A stretch of DNA of 64,000 bases from Buttiauxella gaviniae (GCF_040786275.1 NZ_JBFMVT010000002.1:3100001-3164000), one strand, 5' to 3'. Counted from the first letter of the stretch, positions 36,520-46,226 are shown. Notes: generated from the letters alone by a model not told the origin. A program made the numbers and translations.

Positions 36520-36984
36520 ATGAAGAAATTACTTGGACTCGCCGTTTCTCTGACATTACTTTCCGGCTCCGTTTTTGCCGCACCAGCAACCACCACCGCA
36601 CCAGAATGTGTAAAGGCCAATCAAGCTCAAATTGAAGGTCTGTTTGATAAGTGGAACGATTCTCTGAAAACGGGCGATGCGAAGAAGGTTTCTGAAAATT
36701 ACCTCAGCGATGCCGTTTTACTGCCCACCTTATCTAACAAAGCTCGTTTAACCGACGCTGAACGCGTTGACTACTTTGAGCATTTCCTGGCGAAAAAACC
36801 GACCGGTAAAATTGACACGCGTACCATTCGCGTGGGCTGTAATAAGGCAATAGATACCGGGACGTACTCCTTCACGTTTGCCGATAAGTCCAAAGTTTCA
36901 GCACGTTATACCTTCACCTACGCGTGGGATGGTAAAGAGTGGAAAATCTCTACTCACCACTCTTCGGCAATGCCTGAAGCGTAA
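36520..36984 (+). CDS. Secreted SgcJ/EcaC-type NTF2-fold protein
   Basis: 154 residues with a signal peptide (cleavage after VFA, about residue 20). The mature part has the SnoaL/NTF2-like pattern of SgcJ/EcaC proteins: LFDKWNDSLKTGDAKKVSENYLSDAVLLPT (split: WNDSLKTGD near 45, YLSDAVLLP near 61) and the C-terminal ARYTFTYAWDGKEWKI then HHSSAMP. It is periplasmic, with unknown ligand or activity. Two cysteines (about 28 and 106) could form a disulfide. It is monocistronic, with a hairpin after the stop. Confidence 0.8.
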   Translation: MKKLLGLAVSLTLLSGSVFAAPATTTAPECVKANQAQIEGLFDKWNDSLKTGDAKKVSENYLSDAVLLPTLSNKARLTDAERVDYFEHFLAKKPTGKIDTRTIRVGCNKAIDTGTYSFTFADKSKVSARYTFTYAWDGKEWKISTHHSSAMPEA

Positions 36985-36999
36985 TAGACCAGAACAGTG

Positions 37000-37026
37000 C
37001 AGGGAGTAGGCGATGGCCGCTCCCTG
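37000..37026 (+). terminator. Hairpin after the SgcJ/EcaC-like gene
   Basis: CAGGGAG and CTCCCTG pair around a 13-base loop, followed by a weak ATTTCT tail, 16 bases after the stop. Confidence 0.45.
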
Positions 37027-37045
37027 ATTTCTACAGGCTTAGCGC

Positions 37046-37371
37046 CTATTTCAACATAACTTCATATTGCGGATTAAATTCATCGAATATTGGCAATGAG
37101 TCGGCACCTGACGCAGGCGTATCGCTGCCGAAGATGCCAATACGGATTCTGGCACTTTTCGGATAACGGCTGCGCACGGAATTGTACAAAGAGGTCAGGC
37201 GTTAATCAGCTTTTCAACCAGCGGTTGCGGCATCATTCCACCAATAATCACGCCCTGCGCATTAAATACACACTCCATACTATTGATTACTGGCATTGCC
37301 TGAATCTCTGGCAGAGCTGCCACAATTTGATGCGGGTAGATGTCGGTGGATGTTGAGAGAATTTCGACGCG
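37046..37371 (-). pseudogene. Decayed 3' part of an unrecognised gene, with a frameshift
   Basis: On the minus strand, one frame from about 37371 reads VEILSTSTDIYPHQIVAALP, then INSMECVFNAQGVIIGG and PQPLVEKLINA, and stops near 37197. The next frame continues at once as LTSLYNSVRSRYP, RIRIGIFGSDTPASGADSLP and FDEFNPQYEVMLK to a TAG at 37046. The two halves look like one protein of at least 108 residues with a one-base shift and a lost 5' end. I do not recognise the family. Confidence 0.5.
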
Positions 37372-37865
37372 CTAAAATCAGCCAACTCACTGAATTTCAG
37401 ACATAAAAAAAGACCCTACAGGATTCGAATTGAAGCCTAATTCCCATTGTTATTACTGGTTTTTTCGCTGTTCGAAAAACTCAGGAGCCCCCAATTAGGC
37501 CCCCAGTCGTATTTCGCTGAAAAATAAGTGATTTCAAGCTTGGTGATTGTAACTGTGAATTACCGCGCCGCCAACATCTCTGGATATGGTCTTATTATCC
37601 AACAAATGTTGATTTTCCTTAATCAGTTTCATGGCTGTGGTCTCTGTTGAGACGCAGGAAAAATCTATTCACCAGCGGTACCTACGGGGTGGGCGCGATA
37701 CCATGATTATGAAATCCACCCTTCATCCTTCAACTCCATCCTGTTGTACTGGATGACGTCAGCGGTAAGATCAAGAGGATATTTCGTTTAAGTTTCGTTC
37801 ATAAGTGCCGATACAACTATTAACTGATCTCGATAGAATGATTTATGTCAGAGTTTTTTTATACG
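37372..37865. other. Intergenic stretch left of the island
   Basis: About 490 bases with no supported gene. It includes a plus-strand A-run and ACAGGATTCGAATTGAAGCC near 37420 that faintly recalls a tRNA T-arm or att remnant, but no tRNA fold was found. It marks the border between decayed chromosome and the defence-type island. Confidence 0.3.
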
Positions 37866-37880
37866 TGACATAACCTGTCA
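37866..37880. promoter_or_regulatory. TGACA-N5-TGTCA operator of the first WYL regulator
   Basis: TGACA-TAACC-TGTCA, 49 bases before the WYL gene start. The same arms and spacing occur twice upstream of the second WYL gene (53216 and 53326). A further TGTCA half site lies at 37846-37850. Confidence 0.6.
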
Positions 37881-37929
37881 ACTAGCACATGTAAGCTCAC
37901 TAACATGATGAAAAACACGGAAGTGAAAA

Positions 37930-38826
37930 ATGAGCAAAAAGAATCTCTTATTGGCTACACGTCTTGCGGATATTTTATTACGTTTTAACCGTGGCGAGAC
38001 TTTAACGCTTAACGGTCTGGCTGAAGAATACGGGGTCCACCAGCGCACCATACGTCGTGATATCGAAGAGCGACTCGCTATTGTGGGGATAGAAAAAAAC
38101 ATTGATCTTAACAGCTACAGCCTGCGCCCGGAGTATTTGGGAAAGTTTGATGCCTCAAGCATCGATACCTTCGCGAAGGTGGCTGGCGTAAAAGAATTAT
38201 TCCCGGTGCTGGACAGAAAAATGCTCCAGTCCATGTTTTACCCTGCACCCGCGCAGAATGTGCTGGTGATGGGTCATCGCTATATCAAAAATGAGCAACA
38301 AACCGACAACTTCACACGCTTGCAGCAGGCGATTGATGAATGCCGTCGCGTGTCATTTAGTTATTACAAGCGTGCCGAACAGCGAAACTACAGCGTTGAA
38401 CCCTACCAGTTAATTAACCATAACGGAGTCTGGTATCTCGCCGCGCAGCATGACCAAAAAATGAAGAAGTTCACGCTCGGTAAAATATCTACCCTCAATT
38501 GTACCTTCGATCTCTTTGAGCGTTCGCCAACGCTATTAGAGGAGTTGAAAAATGAAGAGAGCGTGTGGAGTAACGAGCGGAAGTTTGAAGTGGTGATTAA
38601 AGTTTCCCCTGCAGTGGCTGAGTATTTTCTACGCAGGGATTTAGTACTGGGACAGGTCATCGAAAAAGAGTTGACAGATGGCGGTTTAATTATCTCGTCT
38701 CATGTGTCGCATAAAAATGAAGTCTTGCCTGTGGTGCAATACTGGCTCCCTCATTTGCGAATTATTTCACCTGAAAGTTTGCAGCAAGAAATGGAAGCAG
38801 AGATCAGAGGTTATCTGGGAATATAA
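37930..38826 (+). CDS. WYL-domain transcriptional regulator of the GTPase-HerA operon
   Basis: 298 residues. N-terminal winged helix-turn-helix (EEYGVHQRTIRRDIEERL, about 34-51), then a WYL domain (YQLINHNGVWYLAAQH, about 158-173, with the N-G-V-W-Y-L core) and a WCX-like C-terminus. WYL regulators of the BrxR/CapW kind sit at the head of phage-defence operons and repress them until a ligand, often a nucleic-acid product, is sensed. It is the first of seven same-strand genes with gaps of 14 bases or less. Its start has GGAA 7 bases upstream. Confidence 0.85.
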   Translation: MSKKNLLLATRLADILLRFNRGETLTLNGLAEEYGVHQRTIRRDIEERLAIVGIEKNIDLNSYSLRPEYLGKFDASSIDTFAKVAGVKELFPVLDRKMLQSMFYPAPAQNVLVMGHRYIKNEQQTDNFTRLQQAIDECRRVSFSYYKRAEQRNYSVEPYQLINHNGVWYLAAQHDQKMKKFTLGKISTLNCTFDLFERSPTLLEELKNEESVWSNERKFEVVIKVSPAVAEYFLRRDLVLGQVIEKELTDGGLIISSHVSHKNEVLPVVQYWLPHLRIISPESLQQEMEAEIRGYLGI

Positions 38827-38835
38827 GGGAAGGAC

Positions 38836-39810
38836 ATGGCAGAAAAGAAACTAGGTAAAAAAGAGTCCGCCAAGAAACTAGTTAGTAGGTCTGAACATTG
38901 TAATGTAATTATTGCGGCTACCATGAGTGCAGGGAAAACGTCGCTTATTAACGCGCTACTTGGCAATGAAGTTCTTTTTTCAGCGAATGAAGCAGCAACG
39001 GCGACGCTGACGCGTATTACTCATAATCGAAATTTACGTCAGCGCATCGAAGGAGTGAGCTACACCCAACAGGGCGAATGCCATGAACGTAGTAATAATG
39101 TGCAAAGTGCGACTCTCAAACAGTGGAACGACCATCAGGCGGTGAAGTATATAGAGCTGGATTGCCGCATTGAGAGCCTGCGTAAGACCGCAAAGCCGCT
39201 GGTGATTTACGATACTCCAGGGCCGAACAATAGCCAAGATGCCAGCCATAAATCCCTGCTGGATGCGGCGCTGACGCTACCGGGTAAAAAACTGCTGGTC
39301 TACGTGCTCAATGCAACCCAGTTGGCGACGCAAGACGACAAACAGCTGCTGCAGGAGATAAAAAATAGCCCTGCCTTGGCCTCAGGTAACCAGATTATTT
39401 TTATCCTCAATAAGGTGGATCAGCTCGATGAAGAGCGCGGCGAGACGATCGAGCTTTTCCTTGAAAAAACCCGAAATTATTTGGAGCAAACAGGATATTC
39501 ACGGCCGGTGATTATCCCGGCGATGATGCAAACATCCTTAATTGCCAAAAAAGTTCTCAGTCGTAAAAGCATTACCCGAAATCAAAAGCATCGCCTTCAG
39601 GCTGAGCTTCAACGATTCAGGGAGAATAAATTTAATCTTAATGAAGCGTCACAAATACCTCTCGCTATTAAGCGCCAGGTTCGTTCTGAATTAAAAAGAG
39701 GTCAGCCTGAAAATGCTTATCTCGATACTTTTGATAAAACTGAGCTAACACAGTTTATAGCCTACAGCGGTATCCGTACCCTTGAGATTTTTCTTTCACA
39801 GCATAATTAA
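38836..39810 (+). CDS. Short dynamin-like GTPase
   Basis: 324 residues. G1 ATMSAGKT (28-35), a G2 Thr in NEAATATLTR (51-60), G3 DTPGPNNSQD (near 130) and G4 NKVDQLD (near 190). The G domain is followed by only about 120 residues, with no membrane helix, so it lacks the long stalk of full dynamins. The G3 stretch TPGPNNSQD is shared word for word with the next protein, so the two are paralogues that may form a hetero-assembly, as known for paired bacterial dynamin-like proteins. Acidic-free basic N-terminus (KKLGKKESAKK). Confidence 0.8.
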   Translation: MAEKKLGKKESAKKLVSRSEHCNVIIAATMSAGKTSLINALLGNEVLFSANEAATATLTRITHNRNLRQRIEGVSYTQQGECHERSNNVQSATLKQWNDHQAVKYIELDCRIESLRKTAKPLVIYDTPGPNNSQDASHKSLLDAALTLPGKKLLVYVLNATQLATQDDKQLLQEIKNSPALASGNQIIFILNKVDQLDEERGETIELFLEKTRNYLEQTGYSRPVIIPAMMQTSLIAKKVLSRKSITRNQKHRLQAELQRFRENKFNLNEASQIPLAIKRQVRSELKRGQPENAYLDTFDKTELTQFIAYSGIRTLEIFLSQHN

Positions 39811-39824
39811 TTACTCGGAAAACT

Positions 39825-42083
39825 ATGAACACTATCTATCTGGAACATAACCCTTTTACCGTAGAGTCAACATTCTTGGTCAACGGCGTAGAGCCTGCAT
39901 CAGGCTGTAAACTCTCCAGCTATAAAGAAGCTCGTTTGCAGCTTTGGGTGGAATCTCTGTTTGCCGAGTTACAGGCGCTGTTGAACGGCGAAACTCAGCT
40001 TGACGTACAGTTCAAAGGCGTTGAATCCGACTTTATGGACGTACAGGATGCCGCCTCTGTAGCCCGTAAAAGCGGTATGGAAATCAATCTGAGCTGGCAA
40101 CCGGTACGGGCCACGGAAGATCGTCTGGACGAAATTAACGCGCTGATGGAGGAGGCGAAGCTTAACCCACAGTTCAATGACTACATCGTTAATAACGAGC
40201 AGGTACGTAACGATTTTCGGGAGGCATTTAACAACGATTTTAACGTGTATGTGGTAGCGACCATGTCTTCGGGTAAATCAACGTTGATAAATGCCATGCT
40301 CGGACAGGATCTGCTGCCTGCAGCGAACGAAGCCACCACGGCGACTATCGCGCAAATTTTTGATGATAAAACAACGGGAAATAATTTTGCCGCGCGCCGT
40401 TTTTCCAGCAGCGGTGAGGAACAATCGCTGCCCGAAATTAATGCCGATATCCTCAAAGAGTGGAACCAACTGCCGGACACGCAGGAAATTGAGCTGCGTG
40501 GCAATATTGTGGCGATGCAGCCACGCGACCATGTTCGTCTGGTGCTAACCGATACGCCGGGGCCAAACAATAGCCAGGACGCGGATCACGCGCTGAAAAC
40601 GATGAGCTTCATCAAGGATTCGAAGCGTAACCCATTGATCCTCTACGTATTGAATGGTACTCAGCTGGGCACCGACGATGATAAAAGGTTACTGAGTCTG
40701 GTTGCGGAAACCATGAAAAAAGGCGGTAAGCAAAGCAAGGATCGCTTTATTTTTGTGGTGAATAAGATGGACGAATTCGACCCGGAAAAAGGCGAGTATG
40801 TCGGTGCAGCACTTGAGAGAATTAAAGAATATCTTGAGAATAATGGCATCAATAATCCGCAAATTTACCCTGTTTCCGCGCAGTTAACTTACCTGCTGCG
40901 TAAACATCCAGACGGTCTGACCCGTAAAGAGCGAAGTGATTTAAACGGTATGGCGGAGCTTTTTCTTGAAGAACCCACGATGAACTTCCCGGAATACATG
41001 CCGCTCACCTCGCGCGTGCGCCGCAGCCTTGAAGAACGAGGGTTCACCAATGTGCTCAAGCGCAGCGGCCTGCCGGCCGTGGAAGTGATGATTGATGAAT
41101 ACATCGATAAATATAACGTACCCACGCGTCTGAATCGTGCCTATGCCGCACTGCATCGTGCAATTGGTCTGGGCATGAAAGAAACCCAGCTTGCCGAGCA
41201 GCTTAAGAAAGATGAGAAAGAGTTGGCGATGATTAATGATGAAATTAATCTTCTACAGGAACGGCATAAAAAGGGGCTGGATACCGAAGCTTATAAAGAA
41301 AAGGTTCGTCGTGAAGGGAAAGGATTACCGGCGTTCATTGCTGATAAATTCACCCATGAAGATAAGAAGTTCCGCCGCCTGTTAAAGGAACTGTCTAATG
41401 AAATTAGCGCCCAGGGTGAGGTGGATATAAACCGTGCAAAAATTGAATTAGAAAATGCCGAGCGGAAACTAACTTTTGCCAGTAACGATCTTATCAGTAA
41501 TTTTGAAATCGCCTTCTCGGATGGGCAGCAGCATATTAAAGATGAGTTGCAAAAAGAGTATTTGAAATTTATCGCCGATATATTTGATGAAGCCCGCACG
41601 CTGGCTTTGCCTATGCTGCAGGGCCTCAAAGAGAGTATGCAGGATATGTCGCTTAATCTTAGCCTCAACGATCAGGACGTTAAAACCAAAGAGGAACGCT
41701 ATAACGGCCGCGAGGTCAGCGATTCTAGCTGGTATAACCCTTTCTCCTGGGGGCGCAAACGTACCATATACGATTATCGCACCGTCGAATATGTCGATAT
41801 GAATGAAACCTGGAAAGAGAAACGGACCATTATTGAAAGTGAGTTTAATGACTTCCGGACAAAAGCGATGAAAAAATTTGAGTCTGATAAAGATAAGCTG
41901 GTGAAAAACTATCTGGCCTTTATTGAACGTGAATTTAATGAGAAATTTGAAGCTTTGATTAGCGTGATGCAAGAGCAGTTAAACAATAAAGAGGTTCGCG
42001 AGCAAACTATTGCTGAGGCAAGAGAGCAGCAGCAATGGATTATCGAGTTTAAAGCGAAGCTTGATAACACGCTGGCCATTTAA
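39825..42083 (+). CDS. Long dynamin-like GTPase
   Basis: 752 residues. A unique N-terminal domain of about 130 residues, then a dynamin-type G domain: G1 ATMSSGKS (145-152), G2 in NEATTATIAQ, G3 DTPGPNNSQD (near 243), G4 NKMDEFD (near 308). Residues about 440-740 are predicted coiled-coil stalk (repeated E/K/L heptads), interrupted by an aromatic WYNPFSWGRKR loop near 640 that could touch membrane. Bacterial dynamin-like proteins remodel or tether membranes; some protect against phage lysis. The stop shares a base with the next ORF's earliest ATG. It is the partner of the short GTPase. Confidence 0.85.
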   Translation: MNTIYLEHNPFTVESTFLVNGVEPASGCKLSSYKEARLQLWVESLFAELQALLNGETQLDVQFKGVESDFMDVQDAASVARKSGMEINLSWQPVRATEDRLDEINALMEEAKLNPQFNDYIVNNEQVRNDFREAFNNDFNVYVVATMSSGKSTLINAMLGQDLLPAANEATTATIAQIFDDKTTGNNFAARRFSSSGEEQSLPEINADILKEWNQLPDTQEIELRGNIVAMQPRDHVRLVLTDTPGPNNSQDADHALKTMSFIKDSKRNPLILYVLNGTQLGTDDDKRLLSLVAETMKKGGKQSKDRFIFVVNKMDEFDPEKGEYVGAALERIKEYLENNGINNPQIYPVSAQLTYLLRKHPDGLTRKERSDLNGMAELFLEEPTMNFPEYMPLTSRVRRSLEERGFTNVLKRSGLPAVEVMIDEYIDKYNVPTRLNRAYAALHRAIGLGMKETQLAEQLKKDEKELAMINDEINLLQERHKKGLDTEAYKEKVRREGKGLPAFIADKFTHEDKKFRRLLKELSNEISAQGEVDINRAKIELENAERKLTFASNDLISNFEIAFSDGQQHIKDELQKEYLKFIADIFDEARTLALPMLQGLKESMQDMSLNLSLNDQDVKTKEERYNGREVSDSSWYNPFSWGRKRTIYDYRTVEYVDMNETWKEKRTIIESEFNDFRTKAMKKFESDKDKLVKNYLAFIEREFNEKFEALISVMQEQLNNKEVREQTIAEAREQQQWIIEFKAKLDNTLAI

Positions 42084-42097
42084 TGAAGGGAGTCATG

Positions 42098-42961
42098 ATG
42101 GACGATAAAGCTAAAAAACGGCAAACCCTGCGCCAGAATTTACTGGAGCAGTTAACCCGTAACGAACTGGAAGCAGATGAAATACATCAGATTGTCGCTT
42201 CCAGCTCCGCTATTCCTGATTTCTTTGATGGATACCGGGTCAACGAGATCTTCGCTGCCATTGAGCCGGATGCGCTTGACTGGAACGCCGGGTATTTCGA
42301 CCGCCAACGTAAGCTGGCAGAGAACAACTTCGCTGAGAAACGCATCCGTCATCTTATTGATGTCCGTGAGCATCTTATTCGGAATGGTATTGCTGGGTTT
42401 GCAAAAACGCCGATAACCAAACCTATAGAGGGAACTGATAAAATGAACATGCAAGGCTATTTACCCGGCATCAATCTGGGAAGAATGGTTGAACAAGGCG
42501 TTATCAGCATGGTGCGTTCGGCCTTAATCAATGAACTTGAAAACAACCGTTTGGCAGATAATGAAATCAACAAAGCCGTCGCCTGGGCTGAGGCCAGGGT
42601 CGCTGATTTATTTGTAGGTTACGAGGAAAACTCTCTGGCAGGAAAAATGAATAACGACCCCGCCCAGTGGGATGCTGATTACTACGACCTGCAAACTTCT
42701 TATCTGAATAGCAACTTTGCCAAAGTCCGTTTCGAGCACTTGATAACGGTGCGAAATTCGCTGCGTCTGCGCGGAGTGAAAGGCTTTGAGCGCATTATCA
42801 TCAAGCCAAAAGCTCAACCCCAATTCCAACAGGAGAATGGAGCTTCTCGCCCGCAATCTGATTCATCTTCCGCTGCCTCTCAGCCGGGCTTTTTGCGCAT
42901 TGCGCTGATGGCGGGTGGCGCGCTTGCTGTATTAGCGGCGCTGGTGATTTCTTTACTCTAA
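42098..42961 (+). CDS. Tail-anchored protein with duplicated domain
   Basis: About 287 residues. GGAG 5 bases before this ATG favours it, though starts at 42083 and 42095 are in frame. Two related segments of about 90 residues (about 20-110 and 150-240) share ..E(I).Q/KAV..., then A/PDWNA-Y(F/Y)D.Q....NFAE/KVR..HLI.VR..L...G. A Gln/Ser-rich linker and one C-terminal helix (FLRIALMAGGALAVLAALVISLL, read in parts) follow, so it is anchored with both repeats in the cytoplasm. I know no family. It may recruit the GTPases or the HerA ATPase to the membrane. Confidence 0.75.
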   Translation: MDDKAKKRQTLRQNLLEQLTRNELEADEIHQIVASSSAIPDFFDGYRVNEIFAAIEPDALDWNAGYFDRQRKLAENNFAEKRIRHLIDVREHLIRNGIAGFAKTPITKPIEGTDKMNMQGYLPGINLGRMVEQGVISMVRSALINELENNRLADNEINKAVAWAEARVADLFVGYEENSLAGKMNNDPAQWDADYYDLQTSYLNSNFAKVRFEHLITVRNSLRLRGVKGFERIIIKPKAQPQFQQENGASRPQSDSSSAASQPGFLRIALMAGGALAVLAALVISLL

Positions 42962-42971
42962 AGGGGGATTT

Positions 42972-45900
42972 ATGTCTCAAAAAATCATAACGCCGTCGCG
43001 GCTTAAAGAGCTTGAGCAGCGCACGGATGTGACTTTGCAATCAGCAAGAGTGCTTATCAACCGCAGTTATCTTGCAGAGATGAAAAACTACCCTCTGCAG
43101 TCCGTCTCTACCCAGACGGGGCTACCGGTCAACCGTGCAGGGGATATCCGTATATTCCGCATCGAGCGCATCGTACAGGAAAACAAACAGTCGGTACTTG
43201 AAAGCACCACGGCTGCCTATACCGCATTGGGTGCAGCCGGTTATGCCGTCTTCCTGTTCCTGAAGTCCGATGGACGAGAAACCAATTTGTACATTGGTAC
43301 GCGCGGTACGCCGGGAAAAATGCTGGGGCATAATTCTGGCGAACTGCTCAAAGAAACTTTCAAGGGACATTTTTCCGGCAGCAGCCTGGTGCCGCTGGCG
43401 GCAGGTGACACCGACGAACTGCTTGAAGGGGCGCTGGCGCAGCAAGATGAGCCTTCGGCAACTATCACCGCTGTGACTGGCGTGCCGTCCTTGTCCACGG
43501 ATAATCATGAACATTTCATGCAGGGGCTAGAACATTTTATCGATGCTGCGGAAAGTCGGGTTTATCAGGCTCTGATCCTCGCGGAGCCGGTTTCGCCACA
43601 AAATTTGGAAGTGATCCGCACCGGCTATGAGCAGGTGGCGACCCAGCTTTCATGCCTGGCGAAAAGGCAATACTCGTTTGGCGTCCAGGACAGCGAAAGC
43701 GTAGGTTTGAGCATCAGTGAAGGGCTAAGCCAGTCGCTGGGCGAAAGCCTGGGAATGACCGAAACTAAAGGCACTTCGGACACTACTAGCAAATCGACCA
43801 GTAAAAGCTGGGGAGAGTCGCAAACTGTCAGCACGTCCGACGCTTTCACACGCACCTATGATGAATATCAACAGGCACGCGTTCAGGGCGATAACGTGGG
43901 GATAGCCCGTGGCATCGGCAGCCTACTGAAAAACACACTGTTACCAAGAAATATTTCTGGCAGCATAAATAGCGGTGGATCGGAAAGCCTTTCCGAAAGT
44001 CATACCGAAAACTTGTCGCATGCCCATAGCACAACAACGAGTAAAACCGATACCACCAGCCGTACCGACAGCCACTCGCTGAACAAAACCCAGGGAAGCA
44101 GCCAGCAAATCTCGTTGGAAGTTAGCGACAAGACCATCGAAAAGATGCTGGAAAAAGTTGACCATCATCTGGAGCGCGTCAACGAAGCGCGCACTTACGG
44201 TGGCTGGCAAACTGCAGCTTACTTTATCGGCGACAGCGCAGCCTCGTCTGAGTCCTTAGCCAGCATTTTCCTCGGTCTGATGCGTGGCAGCCGTTCAAGC
44301 ACCGAAGACTTTGCCCTGACTACCTGGCAGTCGCAAAACAAAAAGGTGGTGCTTGACTGGCTGGCGACGCTCAGGCATCCGCGCCTCACACCGGCCTTCT
44401 CTGAAGGCATCAATATTGATTACCTGACGCCTGCGACGCTTGTATCGGGCAAAGAAATGGCGATTCAGCTTAGCCTGCCGCGCCGCTCTACCTCCACCGT
44501 GGCGGTGCTTCAGACCCAGGCTTTCGGGCGTAAAGTTCAGCGTCTTGACAGCAGCGGCGAGAGAAAGCGTGCCGGTCGTGAAATCTGCCTCGGCTCGATA
44601 CGCCATCTGTGGAACGACCTGCCGCAAACTATTAATTTGGATGTCAACCAGCTGGCGAGCCATCTTTTTGTCACGGGTTCAACCGGCGCCGGGAAAAGTA
44701 ATACCATTTACGAGCTTCTTTCCCAGCTAGGCCGCCATCAGGTGCCATTTATGGTGATTGAGCCGGCGAAAGGTGAATACAAACATATGTTTGGCCACCG
44801 TAGCGACGTCCGGGTGCTGGGCAGCAATGCGAAGTACAGCGAGCTGCTGCGCATCAACCCCTTCCGCTTCCCGAATGAGACTCACGTCCTTGAACACATC
44901 GATCGGCTGGTGGAGATCTTCACCATGTGCTGGCCGATGTATGCCGCGATGCCCGCCATTCTTAAAGAGGCCATTCTGCAAAGTTACAGCGAATGCGGTT
45001 GGGATATGGTCAGCTCTGTTAACCGTTTCACTCCGGCTTTGTTCCCGACGTTCAACGATCTGCTGGTGCAGCTGAAAGCCGTGATCGATGATTCCGCCTA
45101 CTCCCAGGAGCTTAAAAGCAACTACACCGGCTCACTGGTGACGCGCGTGAAATCGTTGACCAATGGTCTGAACGGGCTGATTTTCTGCGGGGAAGAAATT
45201 GATAACTCAGAACTGTTCGACAGTAACGTGATTGTCGATCTCAGCCGCATTGGTTCTCAGGAAACAAAATCTCTGATCATGGGGATCCTGGTGATTCGCC
45301 TAAGCGAACACCGCGCCGCGTTTTCAGGTATGAACCAACCACTAAAACATGTCACGGTGCTGGAAGAAGCACACAATATCCTTAAGCGCAGCACCTCTGG
45401 CGGCGGTGGGGAAGGAAATGACATTACGGGAAAATCGGTGGAAATGCTCTCTAACGCCATTGCCGAAATGCGGACCTGGGGAGAGGGATTTATTATTGCC
45501 GACCAGTCACCTTATGCTGTTGATATTTCTGCGATTCGTAATACCAACACGAAAATTATCATGCGTCTGCCGGATGAATCCGACCGACGTATTGCGGGGA
45601 AATCCGCTGGATTAAACGACGAGCAACTTGATGAGCTTGCGCGCCTGCCCAAAGGGGTGGCGCTGGTTTATCAGAACGACTGGCTGGAGCCTGTGCTGTG
45701 TCGGATTAATAAGTTTGCCGGGAAAGAAGAGATCTACCGCTACGAAGCCGCCGCCGTGAATACGTGTCGCCCCCAGCTTTTTAACCAGCAGCTGATTGCC
45801 TGGCTGATGGCTACGCGCCTGCGGCAGCCGCTGGCAATTCCGTTGGAAACGCTGGAGGCCGGACTGGAAGGCAGCCTGCTGGCAACCGGGCAAAAAATTG

Positions 45901-46226
45901 TGCTGAAAACGCTATTTGAAGAGTTTCGCGCAACCGGAGAAATCAGCCTTCAGAACGAACAACATTTTGCTCGTTTGGCAAAGCTGGTCGTTAACCTGCT
46001 GGATTGCACCACCGCCATTGAAAGATGCGTTCGCACCACGCCTGGTTTTGATGAACTGGCGCACTCGTTCCGCCAGCTTATCGTTAAGCAAACCGGTGAG
46101 TTGCCCGCTGGACTTGAACTGGCGGTACAGCAGTGCTTTTTGCGCGAGTTGGCCAGCAGAAATGATGAATACCTGAAGGTCTATGCCGCATGGCGTAAAC
46201 ACGTCACCCCGGAGATAGTAGCATGA
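42972..46226 (+). CDS. HerA/DUF87-type ATPase with Ser/Thr-rich insert
   Basis: 1084 residues. Walker A GSTGAGKS (569-576), Walker B VLEEAH (Glu798-Glu799) and the late RNTNTKIIMRLPDE (sensor/arginine-finger region), the HerA/FtsK-like DNA-pumping fold; EPAKGEYKHMFG near 600 is typical of DUF87 proteins. Residues about 240-390 form two low-complexity runs rich in Ser, Thr, Gly and Glu (SLGESLGMTETKGT, then SLSESHTENLSHAHST). The rest of the N-terminal half is unrecognised. HerA ATPases form hexamers and work with nucleases in defence systems; the next gene encodes a nuclease. The stop overlaps that gene (ATGA). Confidence 0.85.
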   Translation: MSQKIITPSRLKELEQRTDVTLQSARVLINRSYLAEMKNYPLQSVSTQTGLPVNRAGDIRIFRIERIVQENKQSVLESTTAAYTALGAAGYAVFLFLKSDGRETNLYIGTRGTPGKMLGHNSGELLKETFKGHFSGSSLVPLAAGDTDELLEGALAQQDEPSATITAVTGVPSLSTDNHEHFMQGLEHFIDAAESRVYQALILAEPVSPQNLEVIRTGYEQVATQLSCLAKRQYSFGVQDSESVGLSISEGLSQSLGESLGMTETKGTSDTTSKSTSKSWGESQTVSTSDAFTRTYDEYQQARVQGDNVGIARGIGSLLKNTLLPRNISGSINSGGSESLSESHTENLSHAHSTTTSKTDTTSRTDSHSLNKTQGSSQQISLEVSDKTIEKMLEKVDHHLERVNEARTYGGWQTAAYFIGDSAASSESLASIFLGLMRGSRSSTEDFALTTWQSQNKKVVLDWLATLRHPRLTPAFSEGINIDYLTPATLVSGKEMAIQLSLPRRSTSTVAVLQTQAFGRKVQRLDSSGERKRAGREICLGSIRHLWNDLPQTINLDVNQLASHLFVTGSTGAGKSNTIYELLSQLGRHQVPFMVIEPAKGEYKHMFGHRSDVRVLGSNAKYSELLRINPFRFPNETHVLEHIDRLVEIFTMCWPMYAAMPAILKEAILQSYSECGWDMVSSVNRFTPALFPTFNDLLVQLKAVIDDSAYSQELKSNYTGSLVTRVKSLTNGLNGLIFCGEEIDNSELFDSNVIVDLSRIGSQETKSLIMGILVIRLSEHRAAFSGMNQPLKHVTVLEEAHNILKRSTSGGGGEGNDITGKSVEMLSNAIAEMRTWGEGFIIADQSPYAVDISAIRNTNTKIIMRLPDESDRRIAGKSAGLNDEQLDELARLPKGVALVYQNDWLEPVLCRINKFAGKEEIYRYEAAAVNTCRPQLFNQQLIAWLMATRLRQPLAIPLETLEAGLEGSLLATGQKIVLKTLFEEFRATGEISLQNEQHFARLAKLVVNLLDCTTAIERCVRTTPGFDELAHSFRQLIVKQTGELPAGLELAVQQCFLRELASRNDEYLKVYAAWRKHVTPEIVA

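Noticed and set aside
37410-37450. T-arm-like sequence GGATTCGAATTGAAGCC considered as a tRNA or att site
   Set aside because: No acceptor, D or anticodon arm could be built around it, and no matching copy was found at another island edge.
38836-42083. Calling the two GTPases LeoA/LeoB of enterotoxigenic E. coli
   Set aside because: Both are dynamin-like pairs, but the neighbours (HerA, LHH, SUKH, WYL) differ and I cannot show sequence similarity beyond the G motifs.
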